A stretch of DNA of 64,000 nt from Epithemia pelagica (lineage: Eukaryota; Bacillariophyta; Bacillariophyceae; Surirellales; Surirellaceae), in assembly GCA_946965045.2 (NCBI GenBank), contig OX337229.1, forward strand, positions 2,790,001 through 2,854,000, written 5' to 3'. Below are positions 51,100 to 61,341 of the stretch, piece after piece. Position 1 is the stretch's first letter, and every line of letters starts with the position of its first letter. The notes under the pieces are model-generated. The model worked only from the letters and a program-made list of their open reading frames with translations, was not told where the DNA came from and ran no database searches. A program made the translations under genes and the position numbers.

Positions 51100-54000
51100 A
51101 CCAACAAGTTGTTGACCCTGATGACGTTCTCTCACCAAGCAATGAGAACTTGACTACCGCTCAGAAACATTTACTCTTGGATCATCAACGATTAGGACAC
51201 TTGAACATGCGCCAGATCCAAAACCTCTACCACTGTCATGAGACCAGTCCCGACTCTTGTCTCAAACCGAAAGGCACTGGTTGTCTTACTTGTCCACTTC
51301 CAAAATGTCGAGCTTGTTTGTTGGGTAAAGCCAAACGTCGTCCCACCAAGTCTACCGTCAAGCGACCACGTTCTGATGCCGGACACATCCCTCATGATCC
51401 TTCGAAATTGGAACCTGGAGATTTGGTGTCCATCGACCACTACGAGTCCTCTGTTCGTGGACGTTTGTATCACACCAAAGGACGTGAGCGCGCCGAACAT
51501 CGTTTTTGTGGTGGAACTCTCTTTTTCGATCATGCTTCCCGTGCCATCTTTGTATACCATCAAGTCTCACTCGGCGGAAGCGACACCATCCGATCGAAAT
51601 TCTCCCTCGAAACGTTTGCAAGTCAAGTCGGCCGCACCATCCGACGCTACCACTCCGACAACGGCATTCTTACTAGTGATGCCTTTGAACGATCGTTACA
51701 GGCAGACCATCTCGAAGTCAAACCCCTTCATACTGTGTCCGGTGTTGGCGCTCATCATCAGAACGGTGGTGCTGAACGCGCCATCCAAACCGTTACAAGT
51801 ATGGCCCGAACGATGATGATCCATTGCCACTTGCATTGGCCCGACGGCTTTTCTCCAAACCTTTGGCCCATGGCACTCGACTATGCCGTTTGGATCTATA
51901 ATCACGTACCACGTGAAGACTCCACTCTCTCACCCATGGAATTGTTCACTGGCGTGAAAGAACATTGTTCCCAATTACGTCGCTTACGAGTTTGGGGTTG
52001 TCCTTCGTATGTGTTGGACCCACGTCTCCAAGATGGCAAGAAGGTTCCGAAATGGTCTCCCCGAGCTCGACAAGGTCAATTTCTCGGCTTTTCGACGCAA
52101 CACTCCACCACCATTGGACTTATTCGGAATTTGACTACCAACCACATTAGTCCTCAATTCCATGTCGTCCACGACGAGTTTTTCCACACCGTGCACAGTT
52201 CTTGGGAAGCTCCTTTGGGTCCGATTGACCTCCCGGATTTCTTTACTCGCGACACCTATCTTGAAGATCACTGCTCGGACATCGACGGGGACTTGCCTCC
52301 ACTTGATTCTTCCTGGGCGCCCCCTTCCCGATCTGTCGCCGCCAATCCTCCTATTGCCGACGAGGGCGAGAGAACTCCACGCATTGATCCACAACCAGCG
52401 CCAGCTTCTCCCAATCCTCTTTCTACTCCACCACGTACACCACCACGTACTCCCAGTACACCTATTCCTCCAGTTGAATTGGGCGAGCCAGAGTTGGAAC
52501 CGCCAGTTGAATTGGGCGAGCCAGAGTTGGAACCGCCAGTTGAATTGGGCGAGCCAGAGTTGGAACCGCCCGTTGAATTGGGCGAGCCAGAGTTGGATTC
52601 CGGTCCTCGTCGTTCTCGTCGCCAACGTGCCGCACCTCGTCGTTTTCCCGATCCGGAGCGACATGTCACCTTCGATCTCCCAACCAGCGAATGGAGCAAC
52701 CACCACAGTCTCCGTCGTTTCAACACCTTTTCAAACGACATGCACCGCTTCTTCTTCACTCAAGTCATCAATACCGACCCATCCAGCTTTGCCTCATATG
52801 CCAATCACCTCAATTGGGACCACTGCAGCAATCCCGACCACGAACATCCCAGTTACTTCCATGACCGTTCGTACCAGCTGCAATCAAGTACCATCCATGG
52901 CATTATTGACGACTGGGACCCACGATATTTTGCTTCCAAGTCTTTTGACGCCGATAACCCATCATACTTCGACGTGCGACATATGGACCAGGAAGAACAA
53001 GAAAAATGGTTCATTGCCATGGATCGCGAACTCGACGAACTGGAGGGAAAAGGAACATTCACTCTTGTCCCACGCAGTGCTGCAAACGGAAAGGAAATCG
53101 TTGACAGCATGTGGACTTTGAAGCGAAAGCGACTGCCCGATGGGACTCTCTCACGATACAAAGCTCGTCTCGTCGTTCGAGGAGACCAGCAAAAAGCTAC
53201 CTTTGACAAAGAAGACACATTTGCTCCGGTGATCGACTGGCCCGCCATTCGTTTATTGTTGATTCTCGCGTTACAACACGATTTGGCAACAGCATCCATT
53301 GATTTCAAAAACGCATTTGTCCAATCCAGTCTTCCGGAACCAATTTACGTGAACCTGCCTCACGGTTATGGCGAAGGACATGGCGACAAAGTCTTGCAAG
53401 TCCACAAGAGTCTGTACGGCGACTGTCGTGCTCCGCGTCTTTGGTATGACTATCTAAAGGCACGACTCAAGGAACTTGGACTCACTCCCGATGGCAATGA
53501 TCCCTGCTTGTTTTGTCAGGATGGCTGTATTATGGTGACCTACGTCGACGACGCAATCATCTGTGGAAAAGATCAAGAAACCGTGGATCGTCTGTTAGCT
53601 GGTTTGACCCAACTCCAAATGGACTTTGACCACTTGGGAGACCTTCCAACATACCTTGGAGTTCAAATCACACGCCAAGATGATGGTAGCATGGTCCTGA
53701 CGCAACCACATCTGACAAAGAGTATCATCGCCGCTCTTGGATTGACTGAAAGCTGCCCCAAACAAACTCCAGCCACACGAACACTCGGGAAGGATACACA
53801 CAAACCCCCACTCAACGAATCATTCAACTACCGTTCCGTTGTTGGCATGTTGCTCTATCTTGGTAACAACACAAGGCCCGATTGTGCGTTTGCGATCCAT
53901 CAAGCTGCTCGCTTTAGCAACGATCCACGCTGCACACACGGTGAAGCTTTGAAACGAATCGGAAGGTATCTTCAGGGGACGCACGACAAGGGATTGATAC

Positions 54001-54542
54001 TTAAGCCCTCAAAAGATCTCAACCTTGACTGTTACGTCGACGCTGATTTCGCCGGAATTTGGGGCAACGAAGATGCTCAAGATCCTTCCAGTGTCCGATC
54101 TCGAACCGGGTTCCTTATCTCCCTAGGTGGATCTCCCGTCACTTGGTCAAGTAAACTACAGACCGAAATTGCTCTATCTACCATGGAGGCTGAATATATA
54201 GCCGCAAGTACAAGCATGCGCACCCTACTTCCTTTACAACGACAACTACAGAAAATGACCAAACAACTCCATCTTGCACAACCAGGAACTACCAGTATTA
54301 CTACCATTTGGGAAGACAACCAGGCCGCTCTAAAACTAGCTACCAAGGATCCTCCCCGCATGACACCTCGATCTAAACACATCGGCGTCAAGTATCATTG
54401 GTTCCGCTCAAAACTACATGATGGCCCCAACGGGATCCGCATGAAAGCCATTGCCACCGATGCTCAACTTGGGGATTGCTTCACAAAACCTCTTGACGTC
54501 AACCTCTTCACCACCTCTCGAAAGAAAATCATGGGCTGGTGA
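51096..54542 (+). CDS. Pol C-terminal part: integrase, reverse transcriptase, RNase H (copia)
   Basis: This is a 1148-codon frame with no ATG at its start (TTG 51096), so it probably depends on the upstream frame. Integrase has the His-His-Cys-Cys finger (His-Gln-Arg-Leu-Gly-His, then Cys-Leu-Thr-Cys and Cys-Arg-Ala-Cys) and a D-D-E core: Ser-Ile-Asp-His, His-Ser-Asp-Asn-Gly and Gly-Gly-Ala-Glu-Arg-Ala. A proline-rich linker carries four 11-residue repeats. RT shows Phe-Lys-Asn-Ala-Phe-Val-Gln and Tyr-Val-Asp-Asp. RNase H shows Tyr-Val-Asp-Ala-Asp-Phe-Ala-Gly and Thr-Met-Glu-Ala-Glu-Tyr. All catalytic residues are present. Confidence 0.95.
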   Translation: MNQQVVDPDDVLSPSNENLTTAQKHLLLDHQRLGHLNMRQIQNLYHCHETSPDSCLKPKGTGCLTCPLPKCRACLLGKAKRRPTKSTVKRPRSDAGHIPHDPSKLEPGDLVSIDHYESSVRGRLYHTKGRERAEHRFCGGTLFFDHASRAIFVYHQVSLGGSDTIRSKFSLETFASQVGRTIRRYHSDNGILTSDAFERSLQADHLEVKPLHTVSGVGAHHQNGGAERAIQTVTSMARTMMIHCHLHWPDGFSPNLWPMALDYAVWIYNHVPREDSTLSPMELFTGVKEHCSQLRRLRVWGCPSYVLDPRLQDGKKVPKWSPRARQGQFLGFSTQHSTTIGLIRNLTTNHISPQFHVVHDEFFHTVHSSWEAPLGPIDLPDFFTRDTYLEDHCSDIDGDLPPLDSSWAPPSRSVAANPPIADEGERTPRIDPQPAPASPNPLSTPPRTPPRTPSTPIPPVELGEPELEPPVELGEPELEPPVELGEPELEPPVELGEPELDSGPRRSRRQRAAPRRFPDPERHVTFDLPTSEWSNHHSLRRFNTFSNDMHRFFFTQVINTDPSSFASYANHLNWDHCSNPDHEHPSYFHDRSYQLQSSTIHGIIDDWDPRYFASKSFDADNPSYFDVRHMDQEEQEKWFIAMDRELDELEGKGTFTLVPRSAANGKEIVDSMWTLKRKRLPDGTLSRYKARLVVRGDQQKATFDKEDTFAPVIDWPAIRLLLILALQHDLATASIDFKNAFVQSSLPEPIYVNLPHGYGEGHGDKVLQVHKSLYGDCRAPRLWYDYLKARLKELGLTPDGNDPCLFCQDGCIMVTYVDDAIICGKDQETVDRLLAGLTQLQMDFDHLGDLPTYLGVQITRQDDGSMVLTQPHLTKSIIAALGLTESCPKQTPATRTLGKDTHKPPLNESFNYRSVVGMLLYLGNNTRPDCAFAIHQAARFSNDPRCTHGEALKRIGRYLQGTHDKGLILKPSKDLNLDCYVDADFAGIWGNEDAQDPSSVRSRTGFLISLGGSPVTWSSKLQTEIALSTMEAEYIAASTSMRTLLPLQRQLQKMTKQLHLAQPGTTSITTIWEDNQAALKLATKDPPRMTPRSKHIGVKYHWFRSKLHDGPNGIRMKAIATDAQLGDCFTKPLDVNLFTTSRKKIMGW
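52469..52599 (+). repeat. 33-bp minisatellite in copia pol, four copies
   Basis: Four near-identical 33-bp units in the integrase-RT linker encode Pro-Pro-Val-Glu-Leu-Gly-Glu-Pro-Glu-Leu-Glu repeats. The length is a multiple of three, so the frame is kept. Confidence 0.95.
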
Positions 54543-54548
54543 TTGCAC

Positions 54549-54561
54549 GGTCGAGGGCGAG
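54549..54561 (+). promoter_or_regulatory. Polypurine tract of the copia element
   Basis: The purine-rich GGTCGAGGGCGAG lies directly before the 3' LTR, the expected plus-strand priming site. It contains two pyrimidines, so the exact primer is uncertain. Confidence 0.6.
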
Positions 54562-54829
54562 TGTCACAACAAACGCCTCCAGGCGATACCATCCATTACT
54601 CACTCAGACATGCACGAATCAACCTTACCACTCACCACACAAAACATAGTCCTAACTCCGTCTCATAATTTTCAAACTTACTCAAAAGACAAACTCCTCA
54701 CTCCATAGACCGACTATGAACCTTCCAAATGAATCATCCCACAATGGCCAACCCCAAGCGGTTACGACCATTCGACTCCTCTACAACACCCTCAAAGCGA
54801 GCGCCTCTTTTAACACTCACACAACGACA
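54562..54829 (+). repeat. 3' LTR of the copia element
   Basis: 268 bp, the same sequence as the 5' LTR and followed by the TGAGT target duplication. Confidence 0.97.
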
Positions 54830-55028
54830 TGAGTTTGCCATTTTGGTGTCATGCAGTGTATCATGACCGTGGTTTCCTAAACCACCGGCCCGGATAACTA
54901 TAGACAATAGAGTACAAGTATGAAAAGAACGGCTCACTGTGGGGGAATTTTTCGGCCCCCGGAGCCGGAGTCCGTAGATTGTAGATTGGGTTTGTTGTCA
55001 ACGAAACTATGACTACGAGTAGACACGT

Positions 55029-56915
55029 ACGAGCTCCATCAATCGATATGTTGGCGCTCAGTTTCCCGTGCTTCACCTCGGTGAAACTTCCGGCCCTACG
55101 AGATTCACTTCACCATACATTTTCCTAAAGTAAAATGAATTGCCCCACATCTCTCGTACCTCGTACCTCGCACTCCCACCGATGAACCTTTCACCATGAC
55201 GTGGAGGCGCTTCCCCTTTCTGTACGAGAATTAAAAGTACTAGGACTACGAGTAGATCAAACTGTACAAACGGCTTCCTAATGATAAGCCTATCTTAGGT
55301 TGCCACCATCACTGCTGTTTGTTGTCCTCGTTGTTATAGGGGATTGGTTCACTCGGCCGAAACGAGGAGTTCGTTGTTGCGTTTGGTGTCGTTGTCGCGG
55401 CACAGGGTTGTCTCGTTCGGCCAAAACAAGGCGTTGATTGTTTCGTTTCTTGCAGAACCGTAGAAATGAAAGAAACAGAGGTGCCCATGCCATCCTGAGA
55501 GCGAGAGAGGACGGAGACTTCGAGTCAGACGGAGAAGTAGAAACAGACGATGAACTATAGTTTGATTGTTGCATGTTGTCTTCATTGCCTTGTTGTATCT
55601 AGTTGTCGATTGTTGCGATCGTTGTGGTTGTCGTGGAAAGTTTTGTTTGCTTGATGGCTGCGACTGTTGCTGTTGTCGAACCAAGGATTTGATTGTAGTA
55701 GTTGATTGTTGTGTTCGTCATGTCTCTTCTATTTGATTGTTGCCCTAATCAATGCGAGTTTTCGATTCGCTGAGGCCGTGAGAAAGATGGAGTTGATTGT
55801 CGCGTGTTGTTATCGTTGTTGTCGTCGGCGCGTGTTGTCGGTGGTGTCGCCGAGTGTTTCGTTCGGTGACAGCAAGTAGTTGATTGTTGCATTGGGGTTG
55901 TCGAGAGTGTCGTGCGGCGGCAGCGAGTAGTTGATTGTCGCGTTGTCGCATGTCATTGTCGTCGTTGCCGCTTGTCGTTGTTGCCGCTTGCTGTCTTGTC
56001 GCATGTCGTTGTCGTCGCATTTCGTTGTCGCCGCTTGCTGTAGGGCACAGCCGGAACGATGAGTCAATTGTTGAGTATGGTGTTGTTGTGATGGTCGCCA
56101 CTCGTTGTCGCTGTCGTTGACACCGCTCGTTGTTGCTGTCGCTACTTGTTGTTTCCGCTTTGCCTCGTTTGGGCTGTAGAACTGTGGAACCAAAAGAAAC
56201 ATAGCGCATTTGATTGTTGCGTTGTTGTTTGGTGTCGTTGTTGTGCCACAAAGTTTTCCGAACACAAGGGAGAAGGAGAAGGACGACCACTTGGTCGGAT
56301 AGCCGCCACCGCAGCTTCGTGGCATCCACTCCTGGATTGACTTGATGTTGCATCCATATTGCTTGTTCTTGTTGTTGCTTTTAGAGAGCTTGTGTAAGGG
56401 GTTGCTTGTTGTTGTCGTTCCTTGGAAGCCAGAGTTTGTTTTTGTTGTTGTTGTTATTGTCGAAACGATCCGTCTGATTGCTGTGAGCGGTTTTCGCGAC
56501 TCTGACATGCCTCAATGAGCTATATCAAAGCTTCCAATGTCCTCCCACCCCGCAATCTTCGTTCATCCCATCATCATTTGACTCCAATCGTTGTCATCTC
56601 CTTGCTTCCTTCCAGCCCAAAATATGTAAGACTTCAGAACCTTGCCGTAGGTCCATCAAACAACCCAACTCATCTCCGCCCTTTTCACCCTTCACGGTAC
56701 ACATGAAGATCAAGCTTCCTGGATGGTCGGCGGAGTGCTAGCACCTTTCGTTGGAGGTGCACAGCGGTTCTTGTTGTCCATGGTGGTGTTATGCAGTGCA
56801 AAATGACCGTTGTGCTCTTCCTACGAAGCTAGAATCACTATAGAGAAAACAGAAACAGTGGGGGCCTGAAAAGCACGGGCAACTGAGCGCCAACATATCG
56901 ATTTATGGAGCTCGT
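55029..56915. mobile_element. TIR element B, non-autonomous, 1.9 kb
   Basis: Terminal inverted repeats of about 45 bp lie at 55029-55073 and 56871-56915. They read ACGAGCTCC inward, with only two or three mismatches between arms, and include ATCGATATGTTGGCGCTCAG. The interior is G/T-rich with degenerate TTGTTG/TCGTTG repeats (55310-56470), and its unique blocks match element A. Open frames inside (for example 55810-56508, -) are Thr/Asn/Gln-rich translations of the repeat and not credible proteins. No transposase or clear target duplication is present. Confidence 0.85.
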
Positions 56916-57175
56916 ATGTATACTACACTATCTGCCATATTGATGTTTTCCCGAGAACCCAGATGACCCCCAGCTTCCGGAAGATTGGATTTGGATTTTC
57001 GATCGCAAAAAAATGTTATCCACCAACCAGATGACAAAAGCGAAAGGTTGGTGTTGCCTTTAATCACATCAGTTCACTTGCTTTCCTGTCGGTGGATCAA
57101 CCCCTCTGTTGAAACTTCATCTTATCAAGCAGCCGCCGCCAAGGGAATGAGAATCTCTTGGTGGGATACCGAAAG

Positions 57176-58839
57176 ATGCCCACCTACAATGAGTGCATGA
57201 TCGCAGCAAGTGGAAATGAAAGCCATGCACTACTGCTACAGTGTATGACCAATTCTTTCCAGGCAACGCAACAAAACAAGGATGAAGATTTTTTGTCTTG
57301 GCTCTTGGTCATATGCGGCTCTCTTGTTTTCTTCATGCAGGTAAGCACGCACAATTCCACATACGACAAGTGTGTCTATGCAACATTTTATTAACCATCT
57401 GTATTCCTGGTCGAATTGAAGGTGGGATTTGCAATGCTTTGTGCAGGATGCGTGCGTAAGAAGAATGTCCAGAACACCATGTTGAAGAATTTGCTCGATG
57501 CCTGTGGAGCGGCAGTTGCTTTTTTCTCTGTCGGATTTGCCTTTGCTTTTGGAGGACAAGACGACACCGATGATATCACATTTATAGGAACCACAAATTT
57601 CTTCGCAATGGGTCAGGTGGACATGGGATTCTGGTTCTTCCAGTTTGCCTTCAGTGCAACAGCTGTCACAATCGTGGCGGGAACTTTGGCCGAACGTTGT
57701 CAAATGGCCGCGTATCTGTGCTACTCCATTTTCCTCACAGGATTTGTTTATCCTGTAGTGGCCCACACTATATGGAGCAACAATGGTTTTCTTAGTACAT
57801 TTGCAAAAGATCCCTTCCGCGGAGTTGGAGTTGTTGATTTTGCAGGTTCAGGTGTGGTTCACATTACTGGAGGTTGCACTGCCCTAATTGCCACATATAT
57901 ACTTGGAGCTAGAAAGGGCCGTTTCCATGACAATCGTGGGCGTCTCTTGCCGATCCCTAGAAAGCTTCATGGTCATTCCATCGCACTGCAGCTCATGGGA
58001 ACAATGGTTTTGTGGTTTGGGTGTGAGTATTTCTGTTCATGACCGACTCGCACTCTCTCGAATGCTTGCTCAGAACTCACCATCTTGTCCTCAATCACGT
58101 AGGGTATGGCTTTAATCCAGGATCTGCCCTGTTTCTCACTGTTGAAAATACTGGACGGGTGGCAGCCCGCGCGGCTGTGAACACATCGCTCGCGGCTGCT
58201 GGAGGCGGATGTATGGCTCTCTTCATGAACATGCTGCTCCAGGAGCGGAGGACTGGGGAATATAAATTCGACCTTCCTTCTGCAATGAATGGGGCATTGA
58301 GTGGATTGGTTGCGGTCACGGCACCATGTGGAACAATAGAGAACTGGGCAGCTTTATTTGTCGGGTGCATTGCCGGGCTTTTGTACCTTGGCGGCTCCGA
58401 AACTCTCGTCAAATTCCGATTGGATGATGCTGTCGATGCTATCCCCGTTCATATGATGAATGGCATCTGGGGTATGCTAGCGTCGGGTTTATTTAGTTCA
58501 CCGTCGGCTCTTATGGAAGCATTTGGTCATGACGAGCATGTGGGATGGTTCTACTCACTTGGACGAGGATCCGTTGACGGCGTTCTTATTGGGAACCAGA
58601 TTTTGGCTTGCTTGTTTATTTTGACATGGGTAACGTGTACGATGTTTCCTTTCTTTCTGTGCCTGAACGCCATGGGGTGGTTCCGTGCGGATTCTCTTGA
58701 TGAACTCGTAGGCTTGGACCTATCCTATATGGGACATAAGCACGTCAACCAGGTTGATGACATACTTGAGATGACCGGTGACAATGACGCAGCAAGCCAT
58801 CATATAGCTCCACGGAGTCCACCCAAGAACAGAATTTAA
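57176..58839 (+). CDS. Ammonium transporter (AMT family), copy 1
   Basis: Three exons: 57176-57340, 57422-58022 and 58103-58839, giving 500 residues. The start was chosen by alignment with copy 2, whose first exon has exactly the same length. About eleven membrane segments follow. The paired pore histidines sit in Gly-Val-Val-His202-Ile and Ile-Pro-Val-His372-Met, matching the twin-His site of AmtB. Asp-Phe-Ala-Gly-Ser-Gly and the Thr-Ala-Pro-Cys-Gly-Thr-Ile-Glu-Asn-Trp motif are also typical. It imports ammonium across the plasma membrane as a trimer. The cytosolic tail is short and acidic. Introns are 81 and 80 nt, at phases 0 and 1. Confidence 0.95.
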
Positions 58840-59453
58840 GCCCACCCTGACCATGATCATCAATGCGAAAAGACACAACATACTCAGCTCCGACGTCGCT
58901 AAACTCGCTAAAATAAATATCATGCTATTTCAAACAAGAGAAACTTGCACAAACCATTCGTCGTGTAGGTTCATCTCTCCTTGCTCCTTGTGCTATTTGA
59001 ATTTTGTGTTTCATTTTTTGTGTCTCGGGTCTCGGGCTTTCGGTGATATTATTTTGTAATTTGTGAGGACGATGGACGATGCGTCAAAGATAATATATCG
59101 TAATTGTTTCTTCATGGGCTAGTTTTGTTGCTCTCAAAACTCGGGTGGAAGTTGGTTGGGGATTCCCCTTGATTCCTGATAGCATGTCCACTATAGTGAC
59201 AAAGTGTATGGGAGACATCGAGACATTAGGTACACTACTGTACGAGTGCGAGTACGAGTATGAGTACGAGAAACGAGAACGGCAAACCTCTCGAGATTTC
59301 GAATTTCGAAGGAGCTCTTACCTCTTACTCACAGACACAAGTTTTTCGTTTTTGTTCTATCTTGTGCTCTTGGAACTCTCATAGCCGTAGCTGTTGATAG
59401 GAGAAGGGTGTTTGGAGAAACCGATCGAATCGAAGACTCCATTGTTCGAAACG
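58840..59453. other. Spacer between the ammonium transporter copies
   Basis: This presumably holds the copy 1 terminator and the copy 2 promoter. A TACGAG-type repeat lies at 59240-59275. No duplicated promoter block shared with the upstream flank of copy 1 is obvious. Confidence 0.5.
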
Positions 59454-61154
59454 ATGTCGAGCTTGTACGAAACATGCGCTTACGAAACTGAAGGAGGAGG
59501 CTCCGACTTGCTTATACAATGTATAGCTGAAGGACTCGAAAAATCAAGCGCTGAGAGTACCAGCAGCTACCTATCGTGGCTGTTGGTACTGTGTGGTGCT
59601 CTCATTTTCTTCATGCAGGTGGGTCCGCGCAAATCTATAGAGTAGAGGGGGCGCCGTAGCAGACAAAAATGGATCTCAATCTCAACACTTTCGTTTCAGG
59701 CTGGTTTTGCTATGCTATGTGCAGGATGTGTGAGAAAGAAAAACGTGCAAAATAGCATGCTCAAAAACTTACTCGATGCATGTGGTGCTGCTGTTGCATT
59801 CTTTACAGTTGGTTTCGCGTTTGCTTTTGGAGAAACCGACTCGTCAGGCTTCACATTTATTGGGAAAAGAAATTTTTTCTCGACGGGCGATGTCGATCAA
59901 GGATTCTGGTTTTTTCAATTTGCATTCAGTGCCTCTGCCGTGACGATTGTGGCTGGAACACTGGCGGAACGTTGTCAAATGGCAGCCTATCTTTTTTATT
60001 CTCTGTTTCTTACTGGATTTGTTTACCCCGTCGTTGCGCATGCCATCTGGAGCAACAATGGATTCTTAAGTGCGTTTGCGAATGATCCTTTCCGTGGAAT
60101 CGGGACCATTGATTTCGCCGGTTCTGGTGTTGTTCATACCACTGGTGGAACAACGTCACTGATTGCCACTTATATTTTGGGAGCCCGGAAGGGTCGTTTC
60201 CATGACAATCGAGGCCGTCTCTTGCCAACCCCACGCACCATTCATGGTCATTCAATGGCACTGCAACTCATGGGCACTATGGTTCTCTGGTTTGGATGTG
60301 AGTAATGCAACAGCGTTTCTACCCCGGTTTGTATCAAGGATGTGATTCTGATTGATTGTGCTCTTTCCTTGTTAGGGTACGGCTTCAACAGTGGGTCAGC
60401 CTTGTTACTATCTGTTGAAGACACTGGGAAGGTCGCAGCTCTAGCTGCGGTGAACACTTCGCTTGCCGCTGCTTCCGGTTGCTTCTCGTCGCTCGTCACG
60501 CACCTATTTTTGGAAGAAAGGCGCACAGGGGAGATCAAATTTGATCTTGGTAAGGCTATGAATGGCGCTCTTGGTGCCCTGGTGGCGATCACGGCTCCTT
60601 GTGGAACCGTTGAAAACTGGGCGGCAGTCGCAATCGGCTCTGTGGCTGGACTTCTTTACTTGTCTGCCTCCTCGACATTGGTTTACTTTCGTCTTGATGA
60701 TGCGGTTGATGCTATACCTGTTCATCTAGCAAACGGTATTTGGGGAATGATCGCAACAGGCCTTTTCACTTCTCCTGGAAGACTCCTCGATGCGTATGAT
60801 ACAGATGAACATGTGGGCTGGTTCTACGAGCTTGGACGAGGGTCTACTAGTGCAACTCTTTTGGGAAATCAAGTATTGGCGGTCTTGTTTGTACTTGGAT
60901 GGGTAATCTCTACTATGTTACCCTTTTTCTTATGGCTGAACTACATGGGATGGTTCCGTGCTGGTTCGCTTGAAGAGTTGGTGGGCTTGGACCATTCTTA
61001 CATGAGGGACCGGCCAACGTATCTTGAACACGAGGGTGATGGATTTTCTGACGTTGGGGCCGAACCTCGCCAGGAAGCTCCTAAATCTCGTTTCCCCCCT
61101 GAAACGAGTGCAAGTGATAGCGATCAAGAGAAGGTTCATCCGCCCGATGAGTGA
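59454..61154 (+). CDS. Ammonium transporter (AMT family), copy 2
   Basis: Three exons: 59454-59618, 59700-60297 and 60376-61154, giving 513 residues, with introns of 81 and 78 nt. Splice positions and phases match copy 1 exactly. The product is closely similar through the membrane core, with pore histidines His201 (Val-Val-His-Thr) and His371 (Pro-Val-His-Leu), 170 apart as in copy 1. Differences concentrate in the N-terminus, the loop at about residue 95-110 and the longer Asp/Glu/Pro-rich C-tail. This is a tandem duplicate, probably differing in regulation or affinity rather than mechanism. Confidence 0.95.
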
Positions 61155-61341
61155 AGACCCTGAAACTGAAGGTTGATTGGCAGGGAAGAAGCGGTGGGCG
61201 TTCGTGCTTCTTCCAGTTTTGACGGGTATTGCATACGTAGATGTTTTGTTTATCCTTGGAGAAAGAAACAGATTTTTGAAACCAACTTCGATCGGGGAAA
61301 ATTATGAGTTAACTTTAGCAGTTTTCGTACATGATGAGATA

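Larger units (their letters stand above)
47593..54829 (+). mobile_element. Ty1/copia LTR retrotransposon, full length
   Basis: Two 268-bp LTRs (47593-47860 and 54562-54829) start TGTCACAAC and end AACGACA, and I see no difference between them. The element is flanked by the 5-bp target duplication TGAGT (47588-47592 and 54830-54834). Inside lie a primer-binding site, gag, protease, integrase, reverse transcriptase and RNase H in copia order (integrase before RT). Identical LTRs mean a recent insertion. It sits inside TIR element A, whose sequence resumes on both sides. Confidence 0.97.
46192..54975. mobile_element. TIR element A, interrupted by the copia element
   Basis: The left end ACGGACTCC followed by GGGGGAC...AATTCCCCCAC (46192-46222) is the inverse of the right end at 54939-54975 (GTGGGGGAATTTTTC...GGAGTCCGT). 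Inside, the DNA is G/T-rich with degenerate TTGTTG repeats (46470-47290). Several blocks match element B: 46228-46410 with 55063-55235, 46470-46640 with 55310-55480, and 47380-47592 with 56545-56775. Without copia and one 5-bp duplication it would be about 1.54 kb. It encodes no transposase, so it is non-autonomous. The superfamily is not identifiable. Confidence 0.75.

Noticed and set aside
55745-56508. Minus-strand frames up to 232 codons in TIR element B
   Set aside because: Translations of degenerate TTGTTG repeats into Asn/Thr/Gln runs; no domain.
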